Shown: positions 8,947-17,704, numbered from the stretch's first letter. The stretch is DNA of 55,236 nt from an uncultured bacterium (GCA_902489575.1 CABUAQ010000002.1:1-55236); one strand, 5' to 3'. Numbers and translations are program-made. Notes: generated by a model from the sequence alone, not told the origin.

Positions 8947-9417
8947 ATGGGACAAGTTCTTAGAAGAGAAAATGTAGCCGGTTTTATTGATAAGCTGCAT
9001 AAAAGCGGAAAAACAGTGGTTGCAACTAATGGATGCTTTGATATTTTGCATGTCGGGCATGTGAGATATTTGCAAAAAACGAAGTCCTTTGCGGATTATT
9101 CTATTGTCCTTTTAAATTCAGATAAATCCGTAAGAGCAATAAAAGGTCCTCTTCGTCCAATTAATAATGAAAATGACCGGGCTGAGATTTTATGTGCTCT
9201 GTCTTGCGTTGATTATGTTGTTATGTTTGATGATGATAGTCCGCGTGATCTGCTGGATGAGATTAAACCCGATGTTTATACAAAAGGTGCGGACTATACA
9301 ATGGCAACCCTTCCTGAGGCAGATATTATGATAAAAAATAATACCCGTGTGGAATTTATTACTTTTGTTGAGGGTAAGTCAACAACTAATACTATTGAAA
9401 AAATGAGAAATAACTAA
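8947..9417 (+). CDS. rfaE2: heptose-1-phosphate adenylyltransferase (RfaE/HldE domain II)
   Basis: A 156-residue nucleotidyltransferase matching only the C-terminal half of HldE. TNGCFDILHVGHVRYL (about residues 28-43) has the HxGH nucleotide-binding signature, followed by LNSDKSVRAIKGPLRP and a C-terminal VEGKSTTNTIEKM. In this family the product transfers AMP to D-glycero-beta-D-manno-heptose 1-phosphate for LPS core synthesis. A TATAAT box at 8918-8923 and AGAGGG at 8933-8938 precede it; no convincing -35 is seen. It heads the lipid A gene cluster. The kinase domain (HldE domain I) is not in the window. Confidence 0.85.
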   Translation: MGQVLRRENVAGFIDKLHKSGKTVVATNGCFDILHVGHVRYLQKTKSFADYSIVLLNSDKSVRAIKGPLRPINNENDRAEILCALSCVDYVVMFDDDSPRDLLDEIKPDVYTKGADYTMATLPEADIMIKNNTRVEFITFVEGKSTTNTIEKMRNN

Positions 9418-9431
9418 TAAGGAGTATCAAA

Positions 9432-10526
9432 ATGAGATCATTTACAGTAGATGAAATTACACAAATTGTAGGCGGTATGCTGACAAAGACTGCAAGTCCT
9501 GAAATTACACATATTGCTCCACCGTTATTGAGTGATGAAAATACTCTGGCTCTTGCTTTAGGTGAAGAAGAGATTGCAAATCTGGCTAAGTCAAAAGCAA
9601 AAGCCGCTTTAGTTCCTTTGGGTGTTCAAATTGACGGTTTCACTACTATTGAGGTTGAAAGACCAAGACTTGCAATGATGAAATTGCTTAATCTTTTTTA
9701 TGTACCTCCTGTTGTTAATAAAGATGTTCACCCTTCAGCAGTTGTTGCTCCTTCTGCTCAGTTAGGTCAAAATGTTTGTATCGGACCAAATGTTGTTGTT
9801 TCTCCAAATGCTGTTATTGGCGATAACACAAAAATCTTGGCTAATTCTTATATCGGTAGTGATGTTAAAATTGGCAATAATTGTTTCTTTCACCCTGGTG
9901 TAAATATTGGTGATAGAGTTCAAATAGGAAATAATGTAATTCTTCAGCATGGAGTTTCTTTAGGGGCTGACGGATTTAGTTTTGTTACAGAAAATCCTAA
10001 TAATATTGAAAATGCAAGAAAAGAAGGAGAAATTAAAGAAGGCGATGTTGAACAAGTTATCTTTAAAATCCCTTCAATTGGTTCAGTTGTAATTGGTAAT
10101 AATGTCGAAATTGGTGCAAATACCGCAATAGATCGAGGTACTATCGAAAATACCGTCATAGGTGATAATACAAAAATAGATGACCTTGTTATGATTGGTC
10201 ACAATTGCCGCATTGGTAAAGGATGTTTAATTGTGTCTCAGGTTGGTATTGCCGGAAGCTGTGTAATTGGTGATAGAGTTGTTATAGCAGGTCAAGCGGG
10301 TCTTGCTGATCATATTGAAATCGGTTCTGATACGATTATTACAGCAAAAGCAGGTGTAACTAAGTCTTTCCCTGCAAAATCAATTATTGTAGGTATTCCT
10401 GCTGTCCCAAGAAAAGACTTTATCAAGCAGTTGAAAACAATGAAAGATGCTCAAGAAATATTTGCTAAATTCAGAAAATTTGAACCAATGTTGAAATCTT
10501 TTGAAGAAGCTCAGCAAGAGGATTAA
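9432..10526 (+). CDS. lpxD: UDP-3-O-acylglucosamine N-acyltransferase
   Basis: A 364-residue lipid A enzyme that N-acylates UDP-3-O-acyl-glucosamine using acyl-ACP. It has an N-terminal uridine-binding domain (about 1-95), then a long left-handed beta-helix of I/V-G-x-x hexapeptides (about 100-330), and a C-terminal helix. The catalytic His is H257 in MIGHNCRIG. A ~20-residue insertion in the helix (about 190-215, ENARKEGEIKEGD) is a typical loop. AAGGAG precedes the start; lpxC begins 7 bases after the stop. Confidence 0.93.
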   Translation: MRSFTVDEITQIVGGMLTKTASPEITHIAPPLLSDENTLALALGEEEIANLAKSKAKAALVPLGVQIDGFTTIEVERPRLAMMKLLNLFYVPPVVNKDVHPSAVVAPSAQLGQNVCIGPNVVVSPNAVIGDNTKILANSYIGSDVKIGNNCFFHPGVNIGDRVQIGNNVILQHGVSLGADGFSFVTENPNNIENARKEGEIKEGDVEQVIFKIPSIGSVVIGNNVEIGANTAIDRGTIENTVIGDNTKIDDLVMIGHNCRIGKGCLIVSQVGIAGSCVIGDRVVIAGQAGLADHIEIGSDTIITAKAGVTKSFPAKSIIVGIPAVPRKDFIKQLKTMKDAQEIFAKFRKFEPMLKSFEEAQQED

Positions 10527-10533
10527 TTAGAAA

Positions 10534-11352
10534 ATGGTAACACTAAAAAAAGAAGTCAAAATTACCGGTAACGGTTTGATGAAAAATAAACCTTGCGAAG
10601 TTACATTATTTCCCTCAAATTCGGGACAAATAAGATATTTTGTTAAAGGTAAGGATTCTTTTACTTCAACGGTAGATAATGTTCTTGCAACTGACCATTG
10701 TGTTGTCATGGGAACTAAAAATGCTAAAGCAATGCTTACAGAGCACTTGTCAGCAGCTCTTGCTTTCTGTCATATCGATTCTGTGGATATTTGTATGTCA
10801 GAAGAAGAAGTTCCTATACTTGACGGCAGTTCTTTAAAATGGGTTGAAGCTATAAAAGAAGCAGGTACTGATCGGTCATTTTTTGCTAAAGAGAAATTTT
10901 ACACAGTGAAAGAACCGGTTTATTATTTGAATGGTAAGACGAGTTTAGTAATTCTTCCAAGTGATGATTTATTTATATCTTATGCTGTTAATTATGATCA
11001 TCCGGATCTGACAAGACGTTTTGTGAATTTTGACCCGAAAAATAAATATGAAATTATTGAAGCCAGAACTTTTGGATTTTATCGGGATTTGAAAAAGTTT
11101 CAAATGCTTGGTTTTGCTCAGGGTGTAACTGAAGAGAACACCGTTGGACTTACTGATGACGGCGGCTATACTACAACACTTCGTTCAGATAATGAACAAA
11201 TTAAACATAAAATGCTTGATTTGGTTGGGGATTTGTATTTGACCGGTGTTAATCCGCTTAATATGCGTTGCCAAATTTTAGCAAAAGAAGCAGGTCATGC
11301 CGTACATGTTAAAGTAGCAAAAATGTTAAAAGATAAATTAGTAGAGATATAA
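10534..11352 (+). CDS. lpxC: UDP-3-O-acyl-N-acetylglucosamine deacetylase
   Basis: A 272-residue zinc deacetylase, the committed step of lipid A synthesis. Zinc ligands H71 (TEHLSAAL), H225 and D229 (HKMLDLVGDLYL) and catalytic H255 (KEAGHAVH) are all in place, together with LDGSS at 97-101 and RTFGF near 178-182. It is somewhat shorter than the E. coli enzyme (305). Embedded between lpxD and fabZ with 7 and 10 bases of spacing, so translation is likely coupled. Confidence 0.94.
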   Translation: MVTLKKEVKITGNGLMKNKPCEVTLFPSNSGQIRYFVKGKDSFTSTVDNVLATDHCVVMGTKNAKAMLTEHLSAALAFCHIDSVDICMSEEEVPILDGSSLKWVEAIKEAGTDRSFFAKEKFYTVKEPVYYLNGKTSLVILPSDDLFISYAVNYDHPDLTRRFVNFDPKNKYEIIEARTFGFYRDLKKFQMLGFAQGVTEENTVGLTDDGGYTTTLRSDNEQIKHKMLDLVGDLYLTGVNPLNMRCQILAKEAGHAVHVKVAKMLKDKLVEI

Positions 11353-11362
11353 GGAGATAATA

Positions 11363-11812
11363 ATGTCTGAAGAAAATCAAAAAGTATTAAGTTTTGACAC
11401 TTTACAAATTATGGAAATGATTCCGCACAGATATCCGTTTTTACTTGTTGACAGAATTACTGAATGTGTACCGGGAAATTACGCAAAAGGTTATAAAAAT
11501 TTAACTATGAATGAACAGTTCTTCCAAGGGCATTTCCCCGGTAATCCTATTATGCCTGGTGTATTGCAGCTGGAAGCAATGGCTCAATGCTCTGCTCCAA
11601 TTTTAATGACAATGCCTGAATTTGAAGGTAAGCTTACTCTTTATGCCGGCGTTGACAATGTAAGGTTTAAAAATATAGTTCGCCCTGGTGACAGGTTTGA
11701 AATGGAAGTTGAGCTTACTAAGGTTAAAGGTCCTATCTGTAAAGCTCATGGGGTTGGTAAGGTTGATGGTAAAGTATGCGTCGAAGCGGATATGACGTTT
11801 GCTCTAAAATAA
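11363..11812 (+). CDS. fabZ: 3-hydroxyacyl-ACP dehydratase FabZ
   Basis: A 149-residue hot-dog-fold dehydratase of type II fatty acid synthesis. Catalytic H57 (QGHFPGNPIMPG) and E71 (LQLEAMAQ) are present, with the leading PHRYPFLLVDRI motif. AAGGAGAT precedes the ATG. In many Gram-negatives fabZ is followed by lpxA; here a terminator follows and no lpxA is in the window. FabZ and LpxC compete for the same acyl pool, which explains their co-transcription in many bacteria. Confidence 0.95.
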   Translation: MSEENQKVLSFDTLQIMEMIPHRYPFLLVDRITECVPGNYAKGYKNLTMNEQFFQGHFPGNPIMPGVLQLEAMAQCSAPILMTMPEFEGKLTLYAGVDNVRFKNIVRPGDRFEMEVELTKVKGPICKAHGVGKVDGKVCVEADMTFALK

Positions 11813-11833
11813 ATATTTCATAATAGATTTTTT

Positions 11834-11862
11834 GAGAGGGGTTTTGTCCCCTCTTCTTTATT
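11834..11862 (+). terminator. Rho-independent terminator after fabZ
   Basis: GAGAGGGG at 11834-11841 pairs with the CCCCTCTT run at 11848-11855 around TTTTGT, followed by a T-rich tail. It closes the hldE2-like/lpxD/lpxC/fabZ transcript. Confidence 0.85.
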
Positions 11863-12243
11863 GTAAAGTTTTGTAACGATATAAGCATTCTGTGAAATTA
11901 TATAATTTATATATACTTTTTATATATGTAAACATTAGATAAACACGAGAGATATTAAGAGAGCAATAGAAATTTCACATTCCGTTTAAATAAAGTAAAG
12001 AGAGACAAATTAATTCCTATTCCTAATTCCTAGAAAATTTTTACCCCGCATTTTGCGGGATTTTTTTTGTGCTCGCCGCATGGGGTACTTTGCTGCAAAC
12101 AGTAACACTTTATACTATTGCAATTCAACTTTTTCGCATAATCTCCATTAGAGCATTATTAACATATCTCTTTAAGTTACGAAATTTTTGTTTTTAGCAA
12201 GCTAATAATATTATAATTGTAAGACGCCCTCTAAGACTTATAG
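11863..12243. other. non-coding gap with AT-rich palindromes
   Basis: A 381-base stretch with no plausible gene. It holds a TATAAT box (11901-11906) without a good -35, an alternating TATA region (about 11900-11930), complementary 9-mers TGTGAAATT (11891-11899) and AATTTCACA about 70 bases later, an orphan terminator (12045-12069), and a short palindrome TTAGCAAGCTAA near 12195 that could weakly terminate the minus-strand gene. Confidence 0.5.
12045..12069 (+). terminator. orphan plus-strand Rho-independent terminator
   Basis: CCCGCA (12045-12050) and TGCGGG (12054-12059) form a 6-bp GC stem with a TTT loop, followed by eight Ts. The preceding plus-strand gene, fabZ, already has its own terminator 180 bases upstream, and the next gene is on the minus strand. 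It may end a small RNA or be a back-up terminator. Confidence 0.7.
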
Positions 12244-13626
12244 TTAGCCTAAATATTTTTGAATTGTTTCACGGTTAAATACTTCAACACTGTTTTGGGT
12301 ATGGATGAATATCATACTTGTAATGATAGATTTAAGCATGTCAAAATCAGAAAATGCCATTTTATTCCTTAAGTCTTCCATATTATTTGCCAAAAATTCC
12401 ATAATTATGGTTTTGTCGTTGTATACCAGACGTGAAAAATAATCAAATGATTCCTTTGACTTAATTCCTTCAAGATATATTATGTCGGGATTTTGAAACT
12501 CAATAAATCGTGATGCTTTATCCATATTAAAGCCTACATTTTCATTAAACTCGCATTGATTTACTCCTTCAAGTTCATATTTAGAAATACTTTCAAGAGT
12601 CATAATATTTTTTGATTTTGTTTTTGCAGCTTCTAACAAAAGCGAGTATATCACATGAGTTTTACCGCTTAAAGCGGAACCGCAAACAAGAATTATTCCA
12701 GGTTTATTTAGTGCCTGTTTTATTTCTGATAAATCGGATTTTGAATTGATTATTTTATCTAATTTGATAGGTGGTTTATAAATTTTTAAAAAGATACGTT
12801 CACCCATAATTGTTGGAAAAGTTGAAACACTTGCCAGTACAATTATATTATCAACTTTAAAACACAGTTTACCAAGCTGCGGAACCTCAGATACTGAAGG
12901 ATCCAGTTCGGATAAGGTTTTTAGTTTTGCTGTAAATAATGCAACAAGTGCCGTTGGAATAACACCTTTATTATTTAATTCGCCGTGTTTTTTAAAGTTT
13001 ACGCCAAGTCCTTCTTCCTCACCTTGAAATGTTACTTCATGAATTCCTTCTAAGATTGCCTGTTTTAATATTGCACGAATAATTTTTTGGATATGATCGT
13101 CACTCAAATCCTCTTTATGAAGCTCATCCTGCCAACTATATCCGGAGTTAGAATTAGTCGAAATATTCCCTACTGTGACATCAATTTTATAATATTCATC
13201 AATTTTTTTGATGATACTCTCTTCTGATGACAGGACAGGATCTATTTCACATTCTGCAGATTCCATAATTTTATCAATAGCAAATAAATCTCTTGGATCT
13301 GCCATAGCAACAGTTAACGTATTTTCTATTTTAAATAATGGAATAATTTTGTATCGTCTTGCATCAGAAAAACTGATATATTTCAAACATTTTACATCTA
13401 AATCGTAGTCATCTAAATTTACATATGGTGTGTGAAGTTTAGTTTCCAGAAATTTTATAAGCTGTTCTTCTGTTAGAAATCCTGAATTGATGAGCGCCTG
13501 TCCAATATTAATATTTTGGGCATTGGCAATTTCTTCTGCTTGTTCAACCACTTCATATTGAACAAGTCCTTCTCTTACAAGATCGTATTTTAATGTTTCC
13601 AGTGTTTTATTTGTAATAATATTCAT
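12244..13626 (-). CDS. degenerate PilB/GspE-like secretion ATPase homologue
   Basis: A 460-residue protein with the architecture of type IV pilus/type II secretion assembly ATPases. An MshEN-type N-terminal domain spans about 15-150 (IGQALINSGFLTEEQLIKFL) and an ATPase-like core about 170-455. The P-loop is recognisable at 316-323 (GSALSGKT). The region equivalent to the Walker B GEIRD motif reads YLEGIKS (about 384-390), the His box is not recognisable, and the C-terminal CxxC zinc motif of PilB is absent. Catalysis is therefore doubtful, and a regulatory or structural role is inferred. It lies one base downstream of a stand-alone receiver gene, probably translationally coupled to it. Confidence 0.7.
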   Translation of the reverse strand: MNIITNKTLETLKYDLVREGLVQYEVVEQAEEIANAQNINIGQALINSGFLTEEQLIKFLETKLHTPYVNLDDYDLDVKCLKYISFSDARRYKIIPLFKIENTLTVAMADPRDLFAIDKIMESAECEIDPVLSSEESIIKKIDEYYKIDVTVGNISTNSNSGYSWQDELHKEDLSDDHIQKIIRAILKQAILEGIHEVTFQGEEEGLGVNFKKHGELNNKGVIPTALVALFTAKLKTLSELDPSVSEVPQLGKLCFKVDNIIVLASVSTFPTIMGERIFLKIYKPPIKLDKIINSKSDLSEIKQALNKPGIILVCGSALSGKTHVIYSLLLEAAKTKSKNIMTLESISKYELEGVNQCEFNENVGFNMDKASRFIEFQNPDIIYLEGIKSKESFDYFSRLVYNDKTIIMEFLANNMEDLRNKMAFSDFDMLKSIITSMIFIHTQNSVEVFNRETIQKYLG

Positions 13627-13627
13627 T

Positions 13628-13999
13628 TTAGCTTTCTGTATCCAAGTATTTTTGAACTGTTTTTACCACATCATCAAGGTCAAATGGCTTTGTAATATAT
13701 TCATCAGCACCGGTCTCTTCTCCTATTAACTTGTCTTCTTCTTGAGAGCGCGCTGTTATCATCAAGATGGGGATATTTTTATATTTGTTATCAAATTTTA
13801 AAAGCCGGCTTATCTTAAAGCCGTTTATTCTTGGCATCATGACATCAAGAATGATTAAATCCGGCATAATTTCTCTTGCAAGTTTTAATCCATCCTCGCC
13901 GTTATATGCACAGTAGCAAGTATAGTTATAATTTTCTAATACAAATTTAAGACTTTCTACAATATCTTGTTCATCATCTACGATAAGAATTTTTTTCAT
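13628..13999 (-). CDS. stand-alone receiver-domain response regulator (CheY/PilH-like)
   Basis: A 123-residue receiver with D8-D9, phosphoacceptor D52 (IILDVMMPRING), T in MITAR and K in ITKPF, and no output domain. It is preceded by AGGGGATG and its own promoter. The next gene, one base away, is a PilB-like ATPase homologue, so it may control pilus or secretion function by protein-protein contact. The hybrid kinase upstream (15230-16948) is the nearest candidate partner, separated from it by dxr. Confidence 0.88.
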   Translation of the reverse strand: MKKILIVDDEQDIVESLKFVLENYNYTCYCAYNGEDGLKLAREIMPDLIILDVMMPRINGFKISRLLKFDNKYKNIPILMITARSQEEDKLIGEETGADEYITKPFDLDDVVKTVQKYLDTES

Positions 14000-14035
14000 A
14001 TCATCCCCTAATCCTTTGATAGTATTTGTATCTAC

Positions 14036-14064
14036 AGTATAGCATAATTTTCAAGGGGGGTAAA
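14036..14064 (-). promoter_or_regulatory. sigma-70-type promoter for the receiver/PilB-like pair
   Basis: On the minus strand TTTACC (14064-14059) and TATACT (14041-14036) are spaced by 17 bases, about 36 bases upstream of the receiver's start. This would let the pair be expressed independently of dxr. Confidence 0.5.
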
Positions 14065-14074
14065 GCCCTTGCCT

Positions 14075-15220
14075 TTAACTGTTTTTCATAAGTTCTTTTG
14101 TTTTTTCTCTTATTTCGTTATCTATTGCGAAAATTTCATCAATCGTAGGATTTTTAATTACTGTATGCTGCAGCATTATTTTTTCTGTTATTTTGCATAT
14201 GTCGTATAGTTTAATTTTGTTGTTCAAAAATGCGAAAACAGCTTCTTCATTTGCGGCATTAAGGCATACTGTTGCGCTTCCTCCGGTTTTTCCGGCTTCA
14301 TATGCAAGATTTAAAGATGGGAATTTATTAAAATCAGGTTTTTCAAAATCAAGTCTTGCGATTTCTGAAAAACTGAAACTTTTTGATTTTATTCCTTCAA
14401 ACCTTTGCGGATAAGTAATTGCATATTGAATAGGTATATGCATGCTTGGCAATCCGATTTGTGCAATTACACTTCCGTCAATATATTCTATTGCAGAATG
14501 AACAATACTTTGCGGGTGAACAACTACATCAATTTTTTCATACGGCATATTAAATAAGTGATGTGCCTCAATTATTTCCAGCCCTTTATTCATAAGTGTT
14601 GCAGAATCTACAGTGATTTTTTGACCCATATTCCATTTTGGATGAGCAAGAGCTTGTGCTACTGTTGCATTTTTCATATCATCAATGGATTTGTGCAAAA
14701 ATGGCCCTCCGCTAGCCGTGATAATAAGCTTATCTACTTGAGAGATATTTTTTATGCACTGGTGAATCGCGCAGTGTTCACTATCTACAGGGATAATATT
14801 TACTCCCGCATTTTTTGCTTTTTGCATCACTATATCACCTGCCATAACGAGTGTTTCTTTGTTTGCAAGTGCTATATCAATACCGTTTTCTATGGCTTTT
14901 AATGTTGGTTTCAAGCCTATTTTCCCCGATACAGCAACAAGAATTATGTCATTTTCTCTATTAGAACATATTTCTTCCAAGCCTTCTGAACCATACAAAA
15001 CTCGGGTATTTTCCAGTTCTATTCTGGCGGTAGTTTTTTTACCAATACAAATGTATTTTGGCTTGAATTTTTCGGCTTGTTGTTGTAATAATTCGATATT
15101 TCCGCCGCCGGACAGCGCTATTATTTCAAATTTGTCTTGCAGCTTTTCTATCACTTCCAGTGCCTGGGTTCCTATTGAACCTGTTGAGCCCAATATGCTG
15201 ATTTTTCGCTTACTATTCAT
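14075..15220 (-). CDS. dxr: 1-deoxy-D-xylulose 5-phosphate reductoisomerase
   Basis: A 381-residue enzyme making 2-C-methyl-D-erythritol 4-phosphate, the committed step of the MEP isoprenoid pathway. The N-terminal NADPH site is GSTGSIGTQALEVI, followed by LANKETLVMAG, metal/substrate motif PVDSEHCAIHQ, SGGPF, and DSATLMNKGLEIIEAHHLF. Length is typical. It starts 9 bases after the histidine kinase stop and is probably in its transcript, although there is no obvious functional link. Confidence 0.95.
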   Translation of the reverse strand: MNSKRKISILGSTGSIGTQALEVIEKLQDKFEIIALSGGGNIELLQQQAEKFKPKYICIGKKTTARIELENTRVLYGSEGLEEICSNRENDIILVAVSGKIGLKPTLKAIENGIDIALANKETLVMAGDIVMQKAKNAGVNIIPVDSEHCAIHQCIKNISQVDKLIITASGGPFLHKSIDDMKNATVAQALAHPKWNMGQKITVDSATLMNKGLEIIEAHHLFNMPYEKIDVVVHPQSIVHSAIEYIDGSVIAQIGLPSMHIPIQYAITYPQRFEGIKSKSFSFSEIARLDFEKPDFNKFPSLNLAYEAGKTGGSATVCLNAANEEAVFAFLNNKIKLYDICKITEKIMLQHTVIKNPTIDEIFAIDNEIREKTKELMKNS

Positions 15221-15229
15221 AAATATCCT

Positions 15230-16948
15230 TTATATTAATTCTTTTTGGATGGTTTTTCCTTCAATGCTTTCTGTAATAACAGGAATTGCAAAGTAGAAAC
15301 TTGAACCTTTTTCTTCTTCACTCTCGCACCATATTGCGCCTTTGTGGGCTTTTATCAACTGCTTTGCAATTGGGAGCCCTAAACCGGTTCCTCCTACTTT
15401 TCGTGAAAGAGAGTTTTCTATTTGGGTGAATTTGTCAAATGCTCGCAATAAGTTTTCTTCTTTAATTCCTATTCCTTCATCTTCAACACTTACTACAACA
15501 TAATTTCCCTCAAGGTATTTGAGTTCGTTTTCAAAATACGGATTATGTTTGATATTGTCGGAATTTTTTAATTCTGATTTGATTGTGATGCTTTTACCTT
15601 TTGGCGTGAATTTTATAGCGTTGGAAACAAGATTTGTTAATACCTGTCCAAGACGCTGGGAATCAGCGTAAATATTTGGTAAATTATCTTGTTCCATTGT
15701 GTTAAAAGTAATTTCGTGTTCTTTTGCTACACAATCAAAATTTACTTTAACATTTTCAATAACAGAATGGATATTCATAATTTTGTAATTGAAATCCATT
15801 TTGCCGGCTTCGATTTTATTTATATCAAGAATATCATTGATTATATTTGTAAGATTTTCGACATTTCTTTTTGCCATATCAATAAACTTAACCGCATTTT
15901 CACTTAAAATACCGCATCTGCCGCTTGAAAGTATTGCTAATGCGTTTTTAACCGGGGTTAACGGAGTTCTCAGCTCGTGTGATACAATTGAAATAAACTC
16001 TGATTTTACTCTTTCTAATTTTTCCAATTCTTCATTTTTTTTGATGATTTCTTTGTATAAACCGGCACTTTTTAGTGGTAATGATACTTGCTGGACAATT
16101 GTTTGGAAATACGACGCATCATCTGTTGTGAAAGGTTTTTCTTTAAATATTTCAATGCAGCCGAAAAATTTATCGCCAAGATCAATTGGTGCAAACATGT
16201 TATCGTATTGAAATATTGTAAATGTGAATTTATTATTTGGATTTTTTATGTTTTTTATGATTTTTAAATTTTTGTCATCAATATCAAAAGGCATTTGACT
16301 GTCTTCAAAAAGTGATTTGTAATTTAATAATGTTCTCAATTTTAGTGCACTCATAAGCTCTTCTGAAATATCATATAGAGAATTCATTATTAAAACAGGC
16401 TCTTGTTCAAGCCCAAACGACAATGTACAGGTCAAGTCAAAACTCAAAGATTTATCCAAACCTTCTATCATATAGTTCAATAATTCTTTTGCATCAAGTG
16501 AACCTGCAAATTGTGAACTTGTGTTATATAGTACGTTCAGTCTGTATAAACTGTCTGCCAGATCTTTATTTTTCCCGGATAAAAGGTCTAATCGATTTTT
16601 ATTTCTCAGGTGTAAATTTAGTGTAGTTAATATAATATTATCTGAAAAGTTTTCTAAAATAATTCCGTTTATAAGCTTTGAAATATCTTCCGGGAGCTCT
16701 TGATTGTTTGTGTATAAAATTATTGGCAGATTTTCATGCCGTGATTTTATATTTTTAATTAAAAGGACGAGGTTTATTCCCATTGCTTTCTCATCCAGTA
16801 TTAAAATATCAGGTTGTTGTATTTCTATCATGTCAGGGACGCTATTTACTGATGTGCAAAATTCATAGTGAAAATTTGTTTTGCTAAGTATTTGTTTAAA
16901 TGATTCTATTTTTGCGTGATCTTCAAAATATGTTAATATATTCCCCAT
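15230..16948 (-). CDS. hybrid sensor histidine kinase (receiver-like, GAF, HisKA, HATPase)
   Basis: A 572-residue soluble kinase with no membrane segment. Residues 1-115 resemble a receiver domain with D52 in ILILDEK, but the paired N-terminal acidic residues are weak (YFEDH), so phosphorylation is uncertain. A GAF-like domain is at about 135-295, HisKA with H324 (SHELRTPLTPVK) at about 312-380, and HATPase_c to about 560 with N-box NLVSNAIKFTPKG, DEGIG and GGTGLGL. It senses an unknown cytoplasmic signal. The adjacent lone receiver (13628-13999) is a plausible target. The ATG sits 7 bases after a TAAAAT box with no Shine-Dalgarno, so the mRNA may be leaderless. Confidence 0.88.
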   Translation of the reverse strand: MGNILTYFEDHAKIESFKQILSKTNFHYEFCTSVNSVPDMIEIQQPDILILDEKAMGINLVLLIKNIKSRHENLPIILYTNNQELPEDISKLINGIILENFSDNIILTTLNLHLRNKNRLDLLSGKNKDLADSLYRLNVLYNTSSQFAGSLDAKELLNYMIEGLDKSLSFDLTCTLSFGLEQEPVLIMNSLYDISEELMSALKLRTLLNYKSLFEDSQMPFDIDDKNLKIIKNIKNPNNKFTFTIFQYDNMFAPIDLGDKFFGCIEIFKEKPFTTDDASYFQTIVQQVSLPLKSAGLYKEIIKKNEELEKLERVKSEFISIVSHELRTPLTPVKNALAILSSGRCGILSENAVKFIDMAKRNVENLTNIINDILDINKIEAGKMDFNYKIMNIHSVIENVKVNFDCVAKEHEITFNTMEQDNLPNIYADSQRLGQVLTNLVSNAIKFTPKGKSITIKSELKNSDNIKHNPYFENELKYLEGNYVVVSVEDEGIGIKEENLLRAFDKFTQIENSLSRKVGGTGLGLPIAKQLIKAHKGAIWCESEEEKGSSFYFAIPVITESIEGKTIQKELI

Positions 16949-16955
16949 AATATCA

Positions 16956-16983
16956 ATTTTAAACTGAGCAAAAATTTTGGCAA
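16956..16983 (-). promoter_or_regulatory. promoter abutting the histidine kinase start
   Basis: Minus-strand TTGCCA (16983-16978), a 16-base spacer and TAAAAT (16961-16956), with only 7 bases to the ATG at 16948. Confidence 0.45.
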
Positions 16984-17106
16984 GTTATTAAGTGAAAAAG
17001 TGTAGAGGCAGTGTTTTTGTTCTTAAAATTAATGTAAATAAATATTGCAACTACCTGTAACTGCATGTCTTGTCTGTCGTAGTTTCTAATGTTTACAAGG
17101 GTTGTC

Positions 17107-17142
17107 AAGTCCGTATTTCTACGTAAGTAAAAATACGGACTT
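17107..17142. terminator. 12-bp hairpin at the left edge of the phage block
   Basis: Arms 17107-17118 and 17131-17142 are perfectly complementary (AAGTCCGTATTT) with a 12-base loop, followed by TTATTA. It is terminator-like on the plus strand and could insulate the phage block. No plus-strand gene lies immediately upstream. Confidence 0.6.
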
Positions 17143-17149
17143 TTATTAA

Positions 17150-17179
17150 TTGAAAAATCATATATACTTAAAGTGTAAT
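17150..17179 (+). promoter_or_regulatory. promoter of the first phage-block gene
   Basis: TTGAAA (17150-17155), an 18-base spacer and TGTAAT (17174-17179), placed directly after the hairpin and 22 bases before ATG 17202. Confidence 0.45.
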
Positions 17180-17201
17180 CGGTTAAGGCTCACGCCCTTT
17201 G

Positions 17202-17600
17202 ATGGTAAAGCTGTTTGCCGAAAGTACAACAGAGGATGTGCGTATTATGGGATATATTCATTGTTGCGGAGCTCTTCGTAAAACACGTAGTTTTGTGCTG
17301 GCTCCAAAAGACGGTTTTTTAGTTTGTGAATTGGATTACCTTGAGCAGTGTCCGGCTTGTTTACACTTTGTAATTCAACTTACACGAATTGATGAGAAGA
17401 GGTGTGTATCTGTTCTGAGATTCCGGGATATGAAAGCTAGAAGATTATGGGGACGTATAAAAAACAAAATCCTTTACGAAAGGAAAGCGGATTTTTCTTT
17501 GATGAACAGAGGCGGTACTTTTTATCTTGGTTACAATGAATTTGGAATAAAGAAAAAATGCTATTCAAATTTTTCAAATTTAAAAATAGGGTTATCTTAG
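17202..17600 (+). CDS. hypothetical zinc-ribbon-like protein at the head of the phage block
   Basis: About 132 residues. A CC pair near residue 21 (IHCCGALRKTR) and CPAC near 48 (LEQCPACLHFVIQL) suggest a zinc ribbon, followed by a basic stretch (MKARRLWGRIKNKIL) and a Tyr/Phe-rich C-terminus. The start is uncertain: ATG 17202 has poor ribosome-binding context, while ATG 17247 follows AGAGGA with long spacing. No family is recognised. It is bounded by its own promoter and a downstream terminator, so it is a separate transcript, possibly an early or regulatory gene of the element. Confidence 0.5.
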   Translation: MVKLFAESTTEDVRIMGYIHCCGALRKTRSFVLAPKDGFLVCELDYLEQCPACLHFVIQLTRIDEKRCVSVLRFRDMKARRLWGRIKNKILYERKADFSLMNRGGTFYLGYNEFGIKKKCYSNFSNLKIGLS

Positions 17601-17650
17601 ATTATATATTATTAAACCAATCCTTCAATCATTTACTCTAATTGATGTCG

Positions 17651-17704
17651 GAGGGGATATCATATGTTTAACTATCTACCCTTTATTTCCCCTCTGCTTT
17701 TTTT
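17651..17704 (+). terminator. terminator after the zinc-ribbon-like gene
   Basis: GAGGGGA (17651-17657) pairs with TCCCCTC (17688-17694) around a ~30-base loop, followed by CTGC and a run of seven Ts (17698-17704). Confidence 0.65.

Noticed and set aside
13208..16703. Plus-strand ORFs of 60-145 codons opposite dxr, the kinase and the PilB-like gene
   Set aside because: They are antisense shadows of well-supported minus-strand genes, with no ribosome-binding sites or recognisable domains.
17080..17142. Possible attachment-site repeat with 27600-27640 (shared CAAGTC and GACAAG words)
   Set aside because: Only six or so bases match and the orientation is inconsistent; this is at chance level in AT-rich sequence.
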